Of a stretch of 64,000 nucleotides of DNA, positions 41,516 to 53,559 are shown one piece after another (the first letter of the stretch is position 1; each line of letters starts with the position of its first letter). Under the pieces are notes generated by a model. The model saw nothing but the letters and a program-made list of their open reading frames with translations, was not told where the DNA came from and ran no database searches. The translations under genes were made by a program, and so were the position numbers. Source of the DNA: Hyperoodon ampullatus (lineage: Eukaryota; Chordata; Mammalia; Artiodactyla; Ziphiidae); NCBI GenBank assembly GCA_949752795.1, contig OX457057.1:102761513-102825512 (forward strand), in the 5' to 3' direction.

Positions 41516-41705
41516 TGGTATGCGGGCCTCTCACTGTTGTGGCCTCTCCCGTTGCGGAGCACAGGCTCCGGATGCGCAGGCTCAGCAGCCATGGCTCACG
41601 GGCCCAGCCGCTCCGCGGCATATGGGATCCTCCCAGACCGGGGCACGAACCCGTATCCCCTGCATCGGCAGGCGGACTCTCAACCACTGCGCCACCAGGG
41701 AGGCC
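41486..41705 (-). mobile_element. CHR SINE (short form) with long poly(T), young
   Basis: Preceded by about 34 T residues (41481-41514), i.e. a long poly(A) on its own strand. Target-site duplication CCAAAAGATTTTT at 41473-41485 and 41706-41718. Little divergence from the other short copies. Confidence 0.95.
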
Positions 41706-41718
41706 CCAAAAGATTTTT

Positions 41719-44700
41719 ATATAAACTCAGGAGAAATGTACTGTAATTGGATTTCAGATGAGTGAGAGGTAGCTTGTGAGGGAAGACACCTTGATCACAG
41801 GCATATTCTCAGGAAGATTGATTCTAGGAAGGAATACACGTGGAAATTGAGGATCTGGAAAATTGATTCTTTTAGAACTATTCACGTGGGAGTACCCTCT
41901 GGAAAGATTTCTTACATTGCCATTATATGAATGCCCCAGAGATAGAAGGCTGTTTCAGGCCACGAGAATGGATGATATGGCCAGGGAGAATGTGAAAAGG
42001 GTTGAGAACAGAAACTTAAGAACAACAGCAATTTAGGAAGTGGGCAGAGATGTAACACTCAAAGTAGACTGGGAAGAAATGACCAGAGAGGTAAGAGAAA
42101 ACTCGGAAGAAAGTGATGTCTCAGAGGCCGAGGGAGAAAAGAGCTTCTGAGGAGGGAATGGCCACCCTACAAATACCTCAGCAATAATAGGTGGATTATG
42201 GTTCACTGGAATTGGTATTATGGTCATTTAGGGCCTTGACAACTGGTGTAAGAGCTATTTCAGAATAGCGGAGGCGGCTGTGCTGGAGCCAGACTGCAGT
42301 TTAGGAGTGAAAGCACAGCGGGGGGCTCACGATGATTGCTCTTTCAGGAAGCTTAGCTAAAGGGATGGAGCAAGATGAAGGGGAAGCAAATTTTCCTTTT
42401 TTCTTTCCTTCCTTCTTTAATGGGAAAGATCTGGACATGTTCTTAGTCCTTGAGGAAGGTGTCTATGGAGAAAGAAAGGTTGAACAAGAAGTAAAGCAAA
42501 GGCAGAGTCGTGGAAGAAATAGAAAAGTGGCTGAGAGCCAGAGCGCTGGTGGGGATTTACATCTGGAGACAGGAGAAAATAGGTAAGTGTGGAGTTGTAG
42601 CAAGATTTTGTTTTCTGTATCTCCTAATCCCAATATTTGAACTCTCTGTCATCGGATTTTGCTGGCTGTGGAATATGCTGCTTGGATTTTCGTGTCTCGC
42701 CTCCTTGTGTATTTTGTGATTTCTTTCTTTTCTTACTGTAAGCTGCTCATTTTCCTTGGAAAATTGTAGAGATTCTTTGAGTCCTCAGTTGAGGTTTTGT
42801 TCCTCCAGAGAAGGTATACTTTGACTTCTGCAAATCATCTTAAGGCACTACCACAGAGTATTAATTCAGATAACAAGTGTATTTACAGGCTGGCTTTACA
42901 AGTTCCCTGGGGAGATTTCCCCCTACTCACCATGATCAAAATAAATACATATCCTTTTGCATGATGGGGTTATTTCCTATCTACTTGTACCTTGAAGGTG
43001 TAGCCCTTGGGAGGGGGCACGAGGTTTGGGTGGGGTCTCCTAACAGACTGCTTACCTTAGTGGGATCTCAGGCTTTACTTCATGAACCCCAAGCCTTTGC
43101 AACTGTTGAAACAGAAACTCGGGGCCAAAGCTGGTCTTGGTAGCTTCTTACTTCCTCGGGTTCTTGCTTTCACTTCATTTTGGCCTTTGTAGATTCCCTT
43201 CCTTTTGTGCTAGCTAAGCAATGTGTTTTTAAAAAGATGCTTAAATATTTTCTCCAGTGCTTAGTTTCAATGGAGAAGGTAGTTCAGGATATCAAGTCTG
43301 CCTTAGAGCTGGAAAAAGAAGCCCAATGTGCCCACTGTTGTGATTTTGGTTTTGATAAGCAGGGCATGAGCAGTGTTTTGACTGCTGGGTTTGCAGCATA
43401 TTAATCCTGTTGCTATGCAGTTGTTATTGGAAAACAGTCTGTGGGCTCAGGGTTTCTAAACCAAACATGTCTGGATACCTAGAGAAGGAAGGAAGGTGAG
43501 GGCCTTGGTTTGCTAATTACAAACTATCTCCATGGTCACGAGTTACTAAGCTCTCCTCTCACAATGTTTTCCTAGCAGCATTCAGGCAGCTATGGCTTCC
43601 TCTCATTATTTTTCAGCTTCTGGTGTTTGCTGGTGAGAGGAAGGAGTATATATGTGCTTGTGCAGGCATGTATGAAGCAAGAGAGGACTATGAAACAGGA
43701 GAAGGGGGCAAACTCAAAGGATAATTGATTGTTTCCACAGGACAACCTTAGGAGTAGGGAATAACATACTCATTTTAATTTTCACTTTTATAGGGGGATG
43801 GAGGAAGGAGAGGAACATAACCAATTCAGGTATAAGTTCTAAGTCTGAATGTTTATTGTATCTTCTAGATGATCCTCATTTGAATCATCTGAATTAGGAA
43901 ATTAATTAATTAAAATTTACAGAATAATCATCTGGTATTATTTTAATGTGACTTTTCTTTTTGTTTCTAAGTTTCAACAGAAGTCCCAAAATACTGAGGG
44001 CAAAGTCATAGGTACTTAAGGACCCTTACATTCTAAAGCAAGGTGAAAGATTATTTGCATAGGCAGGGTTCTCTAGAGAAAGAGAACCAACAGGATGTAT
44101 GTGTATATATATTATAAGGAGTTGGCGCATGTCATTTGGAGGCTGAGAAGTCCCAAGGTCTGCAGTGCTCAGGCTGGAGACCCCGGAGGGCCAATGGTGT
44201 AGGTCCAGTCCAAAAGCTGGTAGGCCCAGGATCCAAGAAGATCTGATTGTTTTAGTTGGCGTCTGAAGGCAGGAAAAGACCACACAGCTCAAGGAAGTCA
44301 GGCAGGAGGAGTTCCCTCTTACTCAAACTTTTTGTTCTATTCGGGTCTTCAACTGATTATATGAGGCCTGCCCACATTAGGGAGGCAAACTGCTTTACTC
44401 AGTCTACCAATCAAACGTTAATCTGAATATAGACACAGCCTCACAGACACATTCAAAATAATAATCATCACACTATCTATGTAGGACTTGCAAAAAGATG
44501 GAATGAAACCTGGTTCTGCCACCCAAGGGCATCCCTTATCATCTTGGCTAAGAGAAGGCTAAGAGTACATTGACAGATTGAAAAGAGAGGGTCAGTCGCA
44601 CTCCACCAAGGAGAGCAGTGAGGGAGGGGATGCTTTCCTTCCCCAACTTCAAGTCAGCTGTGAGAGGTTTCAAGCAAACCCCTGGAGGGCTTGATGTATG

Positions 44701-45399
44701 TCCCCTGGAGTTTGGGGAACAGAAGAACTGGTCCTTGGCTCATGATAGGGCTACAATGAGAATGACAGGACCTAATGACACAAGGGTTTCCCGTGGACCA
44801 GACATGGGTCCTTTGGAGAGATCTGGACTTGGGATGTCCTAAAAGAGACCTGTGCAAGAGGAGTTCCCAGCAGAGGTGGGGACAGTTAGAAGCCAGGGGC
44901 TTAAGGGATATTCATGATTGCATGGCTGGAAGGGGCCTTACCCAAATCAAGAGAGCTAAAGATGGGGAGGGGGCTTCAGAGACCTTGCAAAGTGGCCCTT
45001 GAGAGAAAACAACTAATGTGGACATGTGCTGCCTCTAGGGGTCAAGTAAGACCTTCTTTCTTTTGCTTGCTTTGGGTACTTGACCCTGGAGAGTTGGGGA
45101 GGGGGGAGGATGGGGTAAAGAAATGGGAGTTACCACAGTATCTTCCCTTCAGGCTTCTTAGTCTCAGATAGGCCCAGGCTAGGGCTGGAGGAAGTCTTAG
45201 ATGGAATGAGGAGCTGGAGATTTGAATTATTCTGGACTGGGATCCTTATTAACTGGAAGGGACCAGGAAAGCTTTGGGAACTGCCTGAGATTTCATGTAG
45301 GTGTGGTGAAGGTGAGTGCTGCAGAGCAGATTTCCTGGGTACGTGGTGAGAAAGGAAAAAGTTGCTTGTTTGCACCCTTCTGAGTGTGGAACGATACCT
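41719..45399. other. Upstream flank, 41.7-45.4 kb
   Basis: It contains the repeat at 44050-44475. 42775-43150 reads like a degraded interspersed repeat that I cannot assign. The remainder (41720-42770 and 43160-44040) shows nothing recognised. Confidence 0.5.
44050..44475. repeat. LTR-like or MER interspersed repeat relic
   Basis: Begins GGGTTCTCTAGAGAAAGAGAACC, includes GGCTGAGAAGTCCCAAGGTCTGC, TTGTTCTATTCGGGTCTTCAAC and ACTCAGTCTACCAATC, and ends CCTCACAGACACATTC. This is a recognisable common mammalian repeat; I am not certain of its family name. Confidence 0.6.
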
Positions 45400-45985
45400 C
45401 CAGTGCCCTGAAAAAAATAACTGCCATTCTAGGAATTTGTACCCAGCAAAAATAACCTTCAAGACTATAAGAAACAAAAATATTTTCAGGCCAATAGAAA
45501 TAGCCTTTGCCACCAAAAGACCTGCATTAAAGAAAATACTACAAAATGTATTTCAGGGGCGTCCCTGATGGTGCAGTGGTTAAGAATCCACCAGCCCTAA
45601 ATGCAGGGGACATGAGTTCGAGCCCTGGTCCGGGAAGATCCCACATGCTGTGGAGCAACTAAGCCCATGTGCCATAACTACTGAGCCTGTGCTCTAGAGC
45701 CTGCAAGCCACAACTACTGAGCCCACATGCCACAACTACTGAAGCCTGCGCACCTAGAGCCTGTGCTCCACAACAAGAGAAGCCACTGCAATAAGAAGCC
45801 CATGCACCGTAACGAAGAGTAGCCCCCACTTGCCGCAACTAGAGAAAGCTGTCGTGTGGCAATGAAGACCCAATGCAGCCAAAAAAAAAAAAAAATGTAT
45901 TTCAGGCAGAAGGAAAATGGTCCCAGCTGGACAGTCAGAGATGCTAGGAGAAATGAAGAGCAAAGAAAACAGAAAATATGTGGGT
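45400..45985 (+). repeat. Old L1-like relic split by a CHR SINE
   Basis: AATAACTGCCATTCTAGGAATTTG and CCTGCATTAAAGAAAATACTAC (45412-45545) continue at 45907 with CAGAAGGAAAATGGTCCCAGC after the SINE. The two halves read through as one older LINE-like unit. Confidence 0.55.
45558..45891 (+). mobile_element. CHR SINE (long form)
   Basis: Starts near GGCGTCCCTGATGGTGCAG and carries two copies of the ACAACTACTGAGCC phrase; ends GAAGACCCAATGCAGCC plus poly(A). Perfect 15-base target-site duplication AAAATGTATTTCAGG at 45543-45557 and 45892-45906. Confidence 0.94.
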
Positions 45986-46302
45986 ACAGTAAGTCCCTTA
46001 CATATGAACCTTCAAGTTGCGAACTTTCAAAGATGCAAACGTGCCCCTGTATGCCAGCTGTTGTACTGTACTACTATACTTTTCAAGGTACTGTACCATA
46101 AGATTAAAAATGCTTTATTTATCTTTTGTGTTTTTTTAATGTATTATTTGTGTGAAAAGTATTATAAACCTATTACAGTACAGTACCATATAGCCGATTG
46201 TGTTAGTTGGGTACCTAGGCTCACTTTGTTTTACTTATGAACAAATTGGACTTACAAACGTGCTCTCGGAACGGAGCTTGTTGGTATGTAGGGGACTTAC
46301 TA
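45986..46302. mobile_element. Non-autonomous DNA transposon (MITE-like), Tc1/mariner type
   Basis: Terminal inverted repeats of about 25 bases: CAGTAAGTCCCTTACATATG at the left and, on the complement at the right, AGTAAGTCCCCTACATACC, both next to TA. The interior is AT-rich and palindromic-leaning, with no transposase. Family not assigned. Confidence 0.7.
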
Positions 46303-46919
46303 TATATCTGAATAAATAGGCAACCACAGTTTTCCCACTAAACATGGAATGAAAGCTTAATCAGTTTAAAAATAATATTAAAGGAGGGTTGACAGGGGAA
46401 CTCTTGAGGCAAATGACGCTTGGTTTACTCTTATGGTATCTGGTAGTTTAGTGATGTTAAGTGGTGAAGACATGAGGGAACTAACTAGAAAGCCTTTTAA
46501 GATTCTTTTAAGGAGAACATAAGAGTTGGAAGGGACCCTAAAGATCAATCATTCTAATCTCCTCATTGTACAGCTGAGGAAACTGAGGTCCAGGGAGGTC
46601 ATGTGGTTTGTTGGTGGTTAAGGCAGGGCCAGATCCCAGGTGCCCAGATTTCTCACCAAGGTGCTTTCAACTCATAAATGCCCATTGTCTTAGGTGTGTA
46701 TATTGAAATACTTCCATCCTCGTGCACTCACATTATCACTTTATCCATAATGAATCCCATTTGGCCATGTTTCTTCTTCTTCACCCAACTTCTAAAGACT
46801 TTTTAGGAATTTAGCAGCAAAAATTGACTGTCATTTACAAACATGGAAAATTCATGGGGCAGTCCATGTTCAAGCTAGCTATGCAAGAATTACATGAGAC
46901 CCATCCAGTCGCAGAGTTT

Positions 46920-47150
46920 TTGATGGGAATAATGTAAATAACAGACTTTATTGAGCATGTAATGTGCAGAGCTCTATTCTAAGCTCATTACAGTTATTAA
47001 CTCAGTTAATCCTTAAGACAACTGTATGAGTTATTACCATTTTAAAAATGAGGAAACTGAGGTACAGAAGAGTTAAGTAATATGACCAAGATAAACAGTG
47101 ACAATGTTTGGTTTCAAATCCCAGAGGTCTGGCTAGAGAGCTTACATTCT
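46920..47150 (-). repeat. MIR SINE relic
   Basis: The complement of MIR: CAGAGCTCTATTCTAAGCTC, ATTAACTCAGTTAATCC and AAAAATGAGGAAACTGAGG. Confidence 0.72.
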
Positions 47151-47164
47151 TACCCTTGCATTGG

Positions 47165-47950
47165 TCATTCACCAATGTTGAGTACTTACTATGTGCCAGG
47201 CACTGTGCTAGGCACTGGGGATATTGAATAAGATACCTGCTTATGGGAGCTAATGGGCCAAAGGAAGCAACAGTCTTTTAAAGGAGAAATTCTAATATCA
47301 TTGACAAGTGCTTCAATAAAAGGGGAGGGGGAAGGGTAAGTTGGGACGAAGTGAGAGAGTGGCATGGACATATATACACTACCAAACGTAAAATAGATAG
47401 CTAGTGGGAAGCAGCCGCATAGCACGGGGAGATCAGCTCGGTGTTTTGTGACCACCTAGAGGGGTGGGATAGGGAGGGTGGGAGGGAGACGCAAGAGGGA
47501 GGAGATATGGGGATATAGGTATATGTATAGCTGATTCACTTTGTTATACAGCAGAAACTAACACACCATTGTAAAGCAATTATACTCCAATAAAGATGTT
47601 TAAAAAAATGTATAGAATGATTTGGGAACACAGAGTAGAGCTAGGAAAGGCTTCAAGGAAGAGAGGCCATTTTAGCTAACACTTGAGGACTCAGTTGGAG
47701 TTTGGTAGAGAGGAAGTATGTTTCATGCGCTGCTGGTAGGGAGACTAGACAAAGAGATAGCAAGGAGTTGGGTGTGGCTAGAGACAGACTGTGTGGCTGG
47801 GAGGAGAGCGGGGAGATAGCAGAGTGGATAAAATGACATTTGGGGCCAAATTGTGAAGGACATTTTCTATTTATGTCTGCTAAGTTATTGGAACTTTATT
47901 TTGTGAGAAGCAGGCGAATGACATCAGATTTGTGTTTTACCAAAGAGAGG
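47165..47950 (-). repeat. L2 LINE relic, interrupted by an L1 tail
   Basis: The left part has TGAGTACTTACTATGTGCCAGG and TGCTAGGCACTGGGGATATTG. It resumes after 47608 with AAAGGCTTCAAGGAAGAGAG, and GGCGAATGACATCAGATTTG near 47920. The order fits one L2 on the complement, opened at 47321-47608. Confidence 0.55.
47321..47608 (+). mobile_element. 5'-truncated L1 (3'UTR only)
   Basis: About 290 bases of L1 3'UTR: GGGACGAAGTGAGAGAG, TATATACACTACCAAACG, GTGGGAAGCAGCCGCATAGC, then CAGAAACTAACACACCATTG, AATAAAGATG and poly(A). Close to the copy ending at 61920. No clear target-site duplication was found. Confidence 0.88.
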
Positions 47951-50399
47951 ACTGAAAAGTGAGGGGGGATACATTCATTCAATAAGTGTTAACTGAGCCA
48001 GACCCTCTGTAAAATGACCAGCTACGGCCTCAGAAAGCCTGCAGATGTTCTGAAAGAGGAGAAGGCGTCTACCCCAACCTCCTATTTCAAGACCAACACT
48101 GAGTCCTAAGTGAGAAGTACCCAGTGCTCCAAGTGCAGTGAGGGTTCAGAGAGGCGAGATGCCTGCAGGCCGGGAGAGTCGGGGAAGGCCTCAGGAGTGG
48201 GGGGCATCGGAGGGCTGGGCTTTGAGTGATTAATGTGATTTGAAAGGCAGAGACGGGTGGTGGGACAAACATGGGCCTGGGCAGTGTGTGCAGGGAAAGG
48301 TGAATCGTCCATTTTAGCCGGAGTGCAGGGTACGTGAAGGGCGCCTGGTGGGAGCCACGGGCAGGCCTTGCATCATGTTTCCCAAAGTGTGGTGCCACCA
48401 GGGGGTTCACAAGATGATTTCTGGTGGTACATGATGGACATTTTAAAGTTAGGTGTTTATATTCATGTACATTGAAAATATGTAAACAGTAATTATAATA
48501 TTGCTTACAGTGATGCAAAGTAAATGAGGCGATTTAATCAATATTCAGGAAGTAATAATATAGATGGTACACTGATATGACAGAATCATCAAGGAAATAA
48601 AGATTTGGGAAAATTGGGCTAAGGAGTTTAGAATGATTTAGGAGGGTAGGTGCACCAGAGTGGTGATTCAATAGAAAGATCAATCTGAGAGTTGGTGTGA
48701 AGTGGATTAAATTGGAAAAAGAGATCTGAGCTAGGGAGATCAGTAAGGAAAGGACCACAGTGCATCAGTAATAAAAGTGTCCTCTTTCAGGAGCCTGTGC
48801 TGCTCAAGTTCTTATTGTAAATTCATCAACTTGTGGCACATGGAAGCCACACGTGTTGGAAGTGGCCACAGTCTCTCCTACCGCCTTTCTGCAAGAGAGG
48901 CATCTCTTGGTTTTGGCAGTGGTGTTTTGAAGATTTGACAGATTACACATCACAGTTTCATCTCTGAGCTCCCTTTCCTTGGAATCATTGCCACTCTTTT
49001 TGCACCCAAAAGTTCATCTAATGCAATGGAAGTAGTCTGTGAAAGAGGGGAAAAACAAGTCTTTCAGAAACTGTCGGGCCGATGCCTCAAAACTGCACAA
49101 GAACCTCGAGCTCTATTCCAACGAAGCAAAAGAGCATGAAGGCAAGCCAAGGCTTCCCGTCCCGCCCCAGTGTCCAACTCTTGTGCGATTTTTATCTTTA
49201 GGCTTTTTGCAATGTCTTCTTAAGATACTGCAACCCACATTTGAAATGTTCTTCCTGTGAGAAATTATGCATTGAATTTACACATTTTGAGCAAAGCTTG
49301 CTTGTCCAGGAAGGAAACCACAATGTTATTCTAACAGACAGATCTCTAGTAGCAGGGGAAGTGGCTCTGCCCATCTTGGGTGCTTCCTGCCTGCAGGTGT
49401 GTCAGCAGGTGCCATGACATATTTTCCTTTTGTCCTGCACACCCGGGGTCTCATCAGTAGGTAATGCTTGTCTCTTCCTTCACCCTCCAAAGCAGAGGAG
49501 CCTGTCAGAGGCAGAGGAACATGCTTATACGTAAGTATTGGTAGAATGAATGTATTTCTTCTCAGTTTCCTCTGCCACCTCTCACTATGCTTGGTAGCTT
49601 ATTTGTTTAGTGGTTACCTTATCTCTCTGAATGCTACAGATAACTCAGAGAATGAGGCCTGGGGGAGGGCTATGTGACGTGTGACCTGATATGAGTTGCC
49701 ATCTGGTAGCTCCTTTTCTCTACATCCCATCTCCCAAGCCTCCTATACGGTCCACACCCTTGACACGATGCTGTCTGAGTTTGTTTCCTGGGCAAAACCA
49801 TAGGAATCCAGTTTGTCCTTAATGATCCTCCTGCCTTTCTTTCAGAATCTGTAGTAGGTCTCTGATTTTTTTTTTTCCAGAATCCTTTCCCACTTCTTTG
49901 GGAATGTCACCACACTTTCTGGTGATCTTCCTTTGGGGAACACTCGTCCCTCCTTGGAAGCTGTTTTTTCGAGAGACTGCCAGTCTAGGTGTATTGTCTT
50001 GTGGCCAAGCTGAGCCCATGAGAGTTGGGCAGATGCGTTCTGATGGTGGTGACCATCCCTTAGTCCCCGCTGCCTGCATCTGTGGCACTTCCTTTGTTTC
50101 TGTCCTTTTCAAGGCTCGGTTGTTCAGCCTTTCCTTTGATGTTACAATATCTGCTTCCAATAAATTAGTTTTTTTCTGAAGTAAATCAGACTATAACTGC
50201 TGTTTAAGCTCAAAGAACCCTGAAAAGGCCACTCCCTGCTCCATTTTCTCAGTGCTCTTCCAGCTCGCCCTCTGCTTAAAGCGCTGTTGTGGCTGCACAC
50301 TTTTGTTAGACCAATACCCAGATCCCAACCACAGCCTGCAGACCCAGCCTGTCCCACTCTTGGTGGCCTCTCCGCCCACCTTCTCCATCACTCTCCCTG

Positions 50400-50770
50400 C
50401 CGCCTGGTTCACTGTCTTCCCTTATCTTGTGTGTTCCATGCACTATCATGTGGGGAATTCACACACGCTATTCTCTGCCTGCCCGGCTCTTGGAGTTGGC
50501 CTTTCCATGCCCTTCCCAACTCATGGCCAGGTTTACTGCTTAGGTGCTCTCTCAACACACCTGGTACTTCCCCATCATAACACTTATCTCAATTTGTACA
50601 CGTATACACATATATCTACTTGTGTTTTATGTGATCATTATTTGTCTCTTTCACCAGGTGACAAGCTCCATGATGATAGGAACTATGTTTTTGTCCCTGA
50701 CTGTATGCTAATGTCTAACACAGCACCTGCTATGTGGTAAGAGTCCAAAACATTTTTGTGGAATGAATAC
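50400..50770 (+). repeat. L2 LINE relic
   Basis: GTGTTCCATGCACTATCATG, GCCTTTCCATGCCC, CAAGCTCCATGATGATAGG and TAACACAGCACCTGC, ending in GGAATGAATAC, in sense L2 order. Confidence 0.65.
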
Positions 50771-51109
50771 ATAAGAAAACGTAGAATCTGGCCTTGTCAG
50801 ACAACCTGAGATGTGAACTGTGCTTCCAGCCTTCCTCTCATCGGGGTTTCTGAGTTTCATCTGTCCTCTCTAGGGCTCTGATCTGCACTGGGCAATGGTG
50901 GATGCAGTGGTTCAATCAAACACATAAACATAGTTTCTGCTAACAAGCTTTCCCACAGCTCACCTTTCTCCTACATTCTCTCACACCCCTGACTAATGTC
51001 CACCTTATACCACCGGATTGTATTCTCCTTTGGAGGCTCATTTCATGGGAGGATTATTATACCCGTGAAGGCAGGAACTACGGGTGTAAAGACTAATTCT
51101 TTTTCTGGT

Positions 51110-51205
51110 TCTGCCCAAGTAGTTGGGTGGACATTAGCTAATTCATTTAATCACACTGAACCTTAGTTTCCTCATCATTAGAGTGGGGATAATACCTGTT
51201 CTTCT
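51110..51205 (+). repeat. MIR SINE fragment
   Basis: AACCTTAGTTTCCTCATC and GAGTGGGGATAATACCTG represent the MIR core. Truncated by the adjacent DNA transposon. Confidence 0.6.
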
Positions 51206-51216
51206 ATATCATACAG

Positions 51217-51512
51217 TCAGTCATCTCTTTGTGTCCATGGGAGAATGGTTCCAGCCCCTCCCCACTTCCCATATCTACCAGAATACAAGATGTTCAAGTC
51301 CCTTATGTAAAATGGCATGGTATTTGGATATAACCTCCCACATCCTCCCTTATATTTTATATCATCTCTACTTATGATACTAATACAATGTAAATAGTTG
51401 CCCATGGGGCAAATTCAAATTTTGCCTTTTGGAACTTTCTAGAATTTTTTCCCCTGAATGTTTCTGATTTGTGTTTGGTTGAACCCACAGATAGGAAGGG
51501 CTGACTACCTGG
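51217..51512. mobile_element. Tigger-group (TcMar) non-autonomous DNA transposon relic
   Basis: CAGTCAGTCATCTCTTTGTG at the left and GATAGGAAGGGCTGACTAC at the right are imperfect terminal inverted repeats. Internal phrases AAGTCCCTTATGTAAAATGG and AATACAATGTAAATAGTTG are characteristic of MER2/Tigger-type elements. It interrupts a MIR. Confidence 0.75.
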
Positions 51513-51674
51513 TGGTGGTGAGGATGTGAAGAGATGATGAACGTCAAAGCACTTGGGAAAATTGCTCAATGGATATAAAGTGTAAGAAACATTATCACCT
51601 CCATTTGGTACACTCCAAATATTACAATGCCTTAATCTCTCTGCCCTTATTTCATCTAGTAAGTGAAATAAGAT

Positions 51675-51925
51675 GTGCTACTAGTTACCACTGAGTACCT
51701 ACCAATAGCCAGGCATGGAGTAAAAGGCTTCATATATAGGATCTCATTTCATCCTCACAAGGCTATGAGGCAGATATTAGTTTTCATCATTTGACTGGGG
51801 AGAAAACTCAGGCTGAGAGAGGTTAAGCAATTTATTCAAGGTCACACAACTTACAAGTTGGGGAACTGGGGTTCAAATCTGAGCCTACTGACTCCAAGGC
51901 CAGTGCTCTTCACCAGGACCCACAG
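51675..51925 (-). repeat. MIR SINE relic
   Basis: Near full length: ATAGCCAGGCATGGAG, ATCCTCACAAGGCTATGAGG, GAGAGGTTAAGCAATTTATTC and GGTTCAAATCTGAGCC. Confidence 0.8.
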
Positions 51926-52849
51926 GGCCTCCCCTGAAAATCCCTCAGGTGGCCAAAAACAGGCCCCACTTTGCTAAGTGCCCCCATGCTCTGGGCACTG
52001 TGTTGGCTGATAGACATCCTTCCTTTCCCTTAATGTTTACACTATCATCATCATTTCACAAGTGAGGAAGCAGAAGCTTAGAGAGGGAACCTGGACTTCC
52101 GCTCCTGGGTAGGACAGAGAGAGTTGCAACAGGCCACCACCACTACCACTGCAATAACACAGTAACAAGAAGAAAACTGGGTAAGTTGTCAGAGTCATGT
52201 ACTGAAACAATGGAGACCAGTGGAAGCAATGAGCAGGAGGCGAACTAAACTAGAGAAGAAGGAGCCTTTCCTAGGCCAGCTGATCCCTACTCATTTTCTC
52301 CCCTGGGGGCATTTGCCTATTCTGAGCATGGGTGTGGACTTGACCTGAGCGAGCCGACTCCACAGAGGGAAAGAGAAACCACAGAGGTTGTGGCCATCTC
52401 GAGGGGCTGGTATGACAGACGAGAAACCACAAAGGCCAGGCTGGTTTTCCCCATGGGACGTTGGCTGAGCTCTGGAGAAGCTGATAAGAGGGCTCACTAA
52501 GCCGGGAGCTAAATCTGGGACTGATTTGCCTGCATCACAGGCCAGTTTTGTTTTGAGTTTCTTTTCTGGGGCTCATGGGGCCCAAAGGATCCTTTCCACT
52601 TCTTCCCTTTGGCATCTGTATTCCTCTGTACTAATCCTGTCTAGATTTTCTGCGACAGGTAGTTTTTCGGAGACATTGGCGCCCCCTGCTGTCAGAGAGC
52701 AGCTCTGCAAGGACTTGGAGCCTGCCCTTACCATCTTCTGCCCTGATAACCATTCTCCCAAGAATCAGGGGTTTAACCTCGATGATCATTTCCAAAGTCT
52801 GAGATTTTGTCCCACTGGTCTCCCTTGAGTGCTGACTGTCTAGACTGGT

Positions 52850-52995
52850 AGATGCCCGTGGCTGTCACTTCCTCGTCTGTAAAACAGAGTCAACGGTGAC
52901 CACTTCCCAGGTTGGTTGTGCATTAAGGAAGGCAGTGGATAAAGTTCTTAACGTTGCCTGGTATATAATCAGTGCCTGGTAAACAGTAATAATAG
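52850..52995 (+). repeat. MIR SINE relic (3' part)
   Basis: TCACTTCCTCGTCTGTAAAAC, GTTGTGCATTAAGGAAGG, AATCAGTGCCTGGTAAACAG. Confidence 0.6.
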
Positions 52996-53559
52996 CAGTG
53001 GTGTTTGCTAAGGCTGCCTTAGGTTCTTCTCAAAGCTCCTCAAAGCAGGCAGCCCCAGCTGTCACTCTCAGTGGTGGTGAGAGCTGCGCTGACTCTGGAT
53101 GTTCTGGGACGTTCAGATGTTCTAAGCCCTCCTCGCAGTAGGACACCAAGGACCTGGAGGCTGGTGCCCAAAACCAGGAAGAGGAAGGCCTGAGCTGCGG
53201 CAAGGTGAGTGCCAGGCAGTTCCCCTGACTTCAGCCTCCAGTCTGTTAACTGGGTAGCCTTGGCAATTCTCAAGCCTCAGGCCTGTAGGAGCTGAGGTTG
53301 CTACAACTGTCTCTGAAAAACTGCCTTTCTGAATGTTGCATCTTGGTCCCCTCTTAGAAGATGAAACCTCCGACTTCCCTTACGTCTGAGTTGACTTCGC
53401 AGGGAGATCAGGCCTTCAGAGTCTGTGGCTTCAGCTCTGGTTCACGCCGTTTCCTGTTTTTCAGTTTCTCCAGCTCTCAAGTTCCCGTGTACCAGTACCC
53501 CTGGGTCTCACAGAGGTTTCTTTCCTGGCAACAAAGAAGACTTCGCATCACTCTTCATT

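Larger units (their letters stand above)
46310..51200. other. Upstream flank, 46.3-51.2 kb
   Basis: MIR (46920-47150), an L2 relic interrupted by an L1 tail (47165-47950) and an L2 relic (50400-50770). 46510-46670 resembles a degraded conserved-tail SINE/LINE (GGAAGGGACCCTAAAGATC, GCTGAGGAAACTGAGG). 48380-48540 resembles a degraded hAT element (CCCAAAGTGTGGTGCC). 48550-50390 has nothing recognised. Confidence 0.5.
51550..53559. other. Upstream flank, 51.55-53.56 kb
   Basis: MIR relics at 51675-51925 and 52850-52995; weak MIR phrases at 51990-52100. 52100-52840 is unclassified; it has some resemblance to an old L1 5'UTR but not enough to call. 53000-53560 leads into the CpG-rich patch and looks unique. 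Confidence 0.5.

Noticed and set aside
50252..50740. 162-codon plus-strand frame
   Set aside because: Its right half is an L2 relic and its composition is not protein-like. No domain seen.
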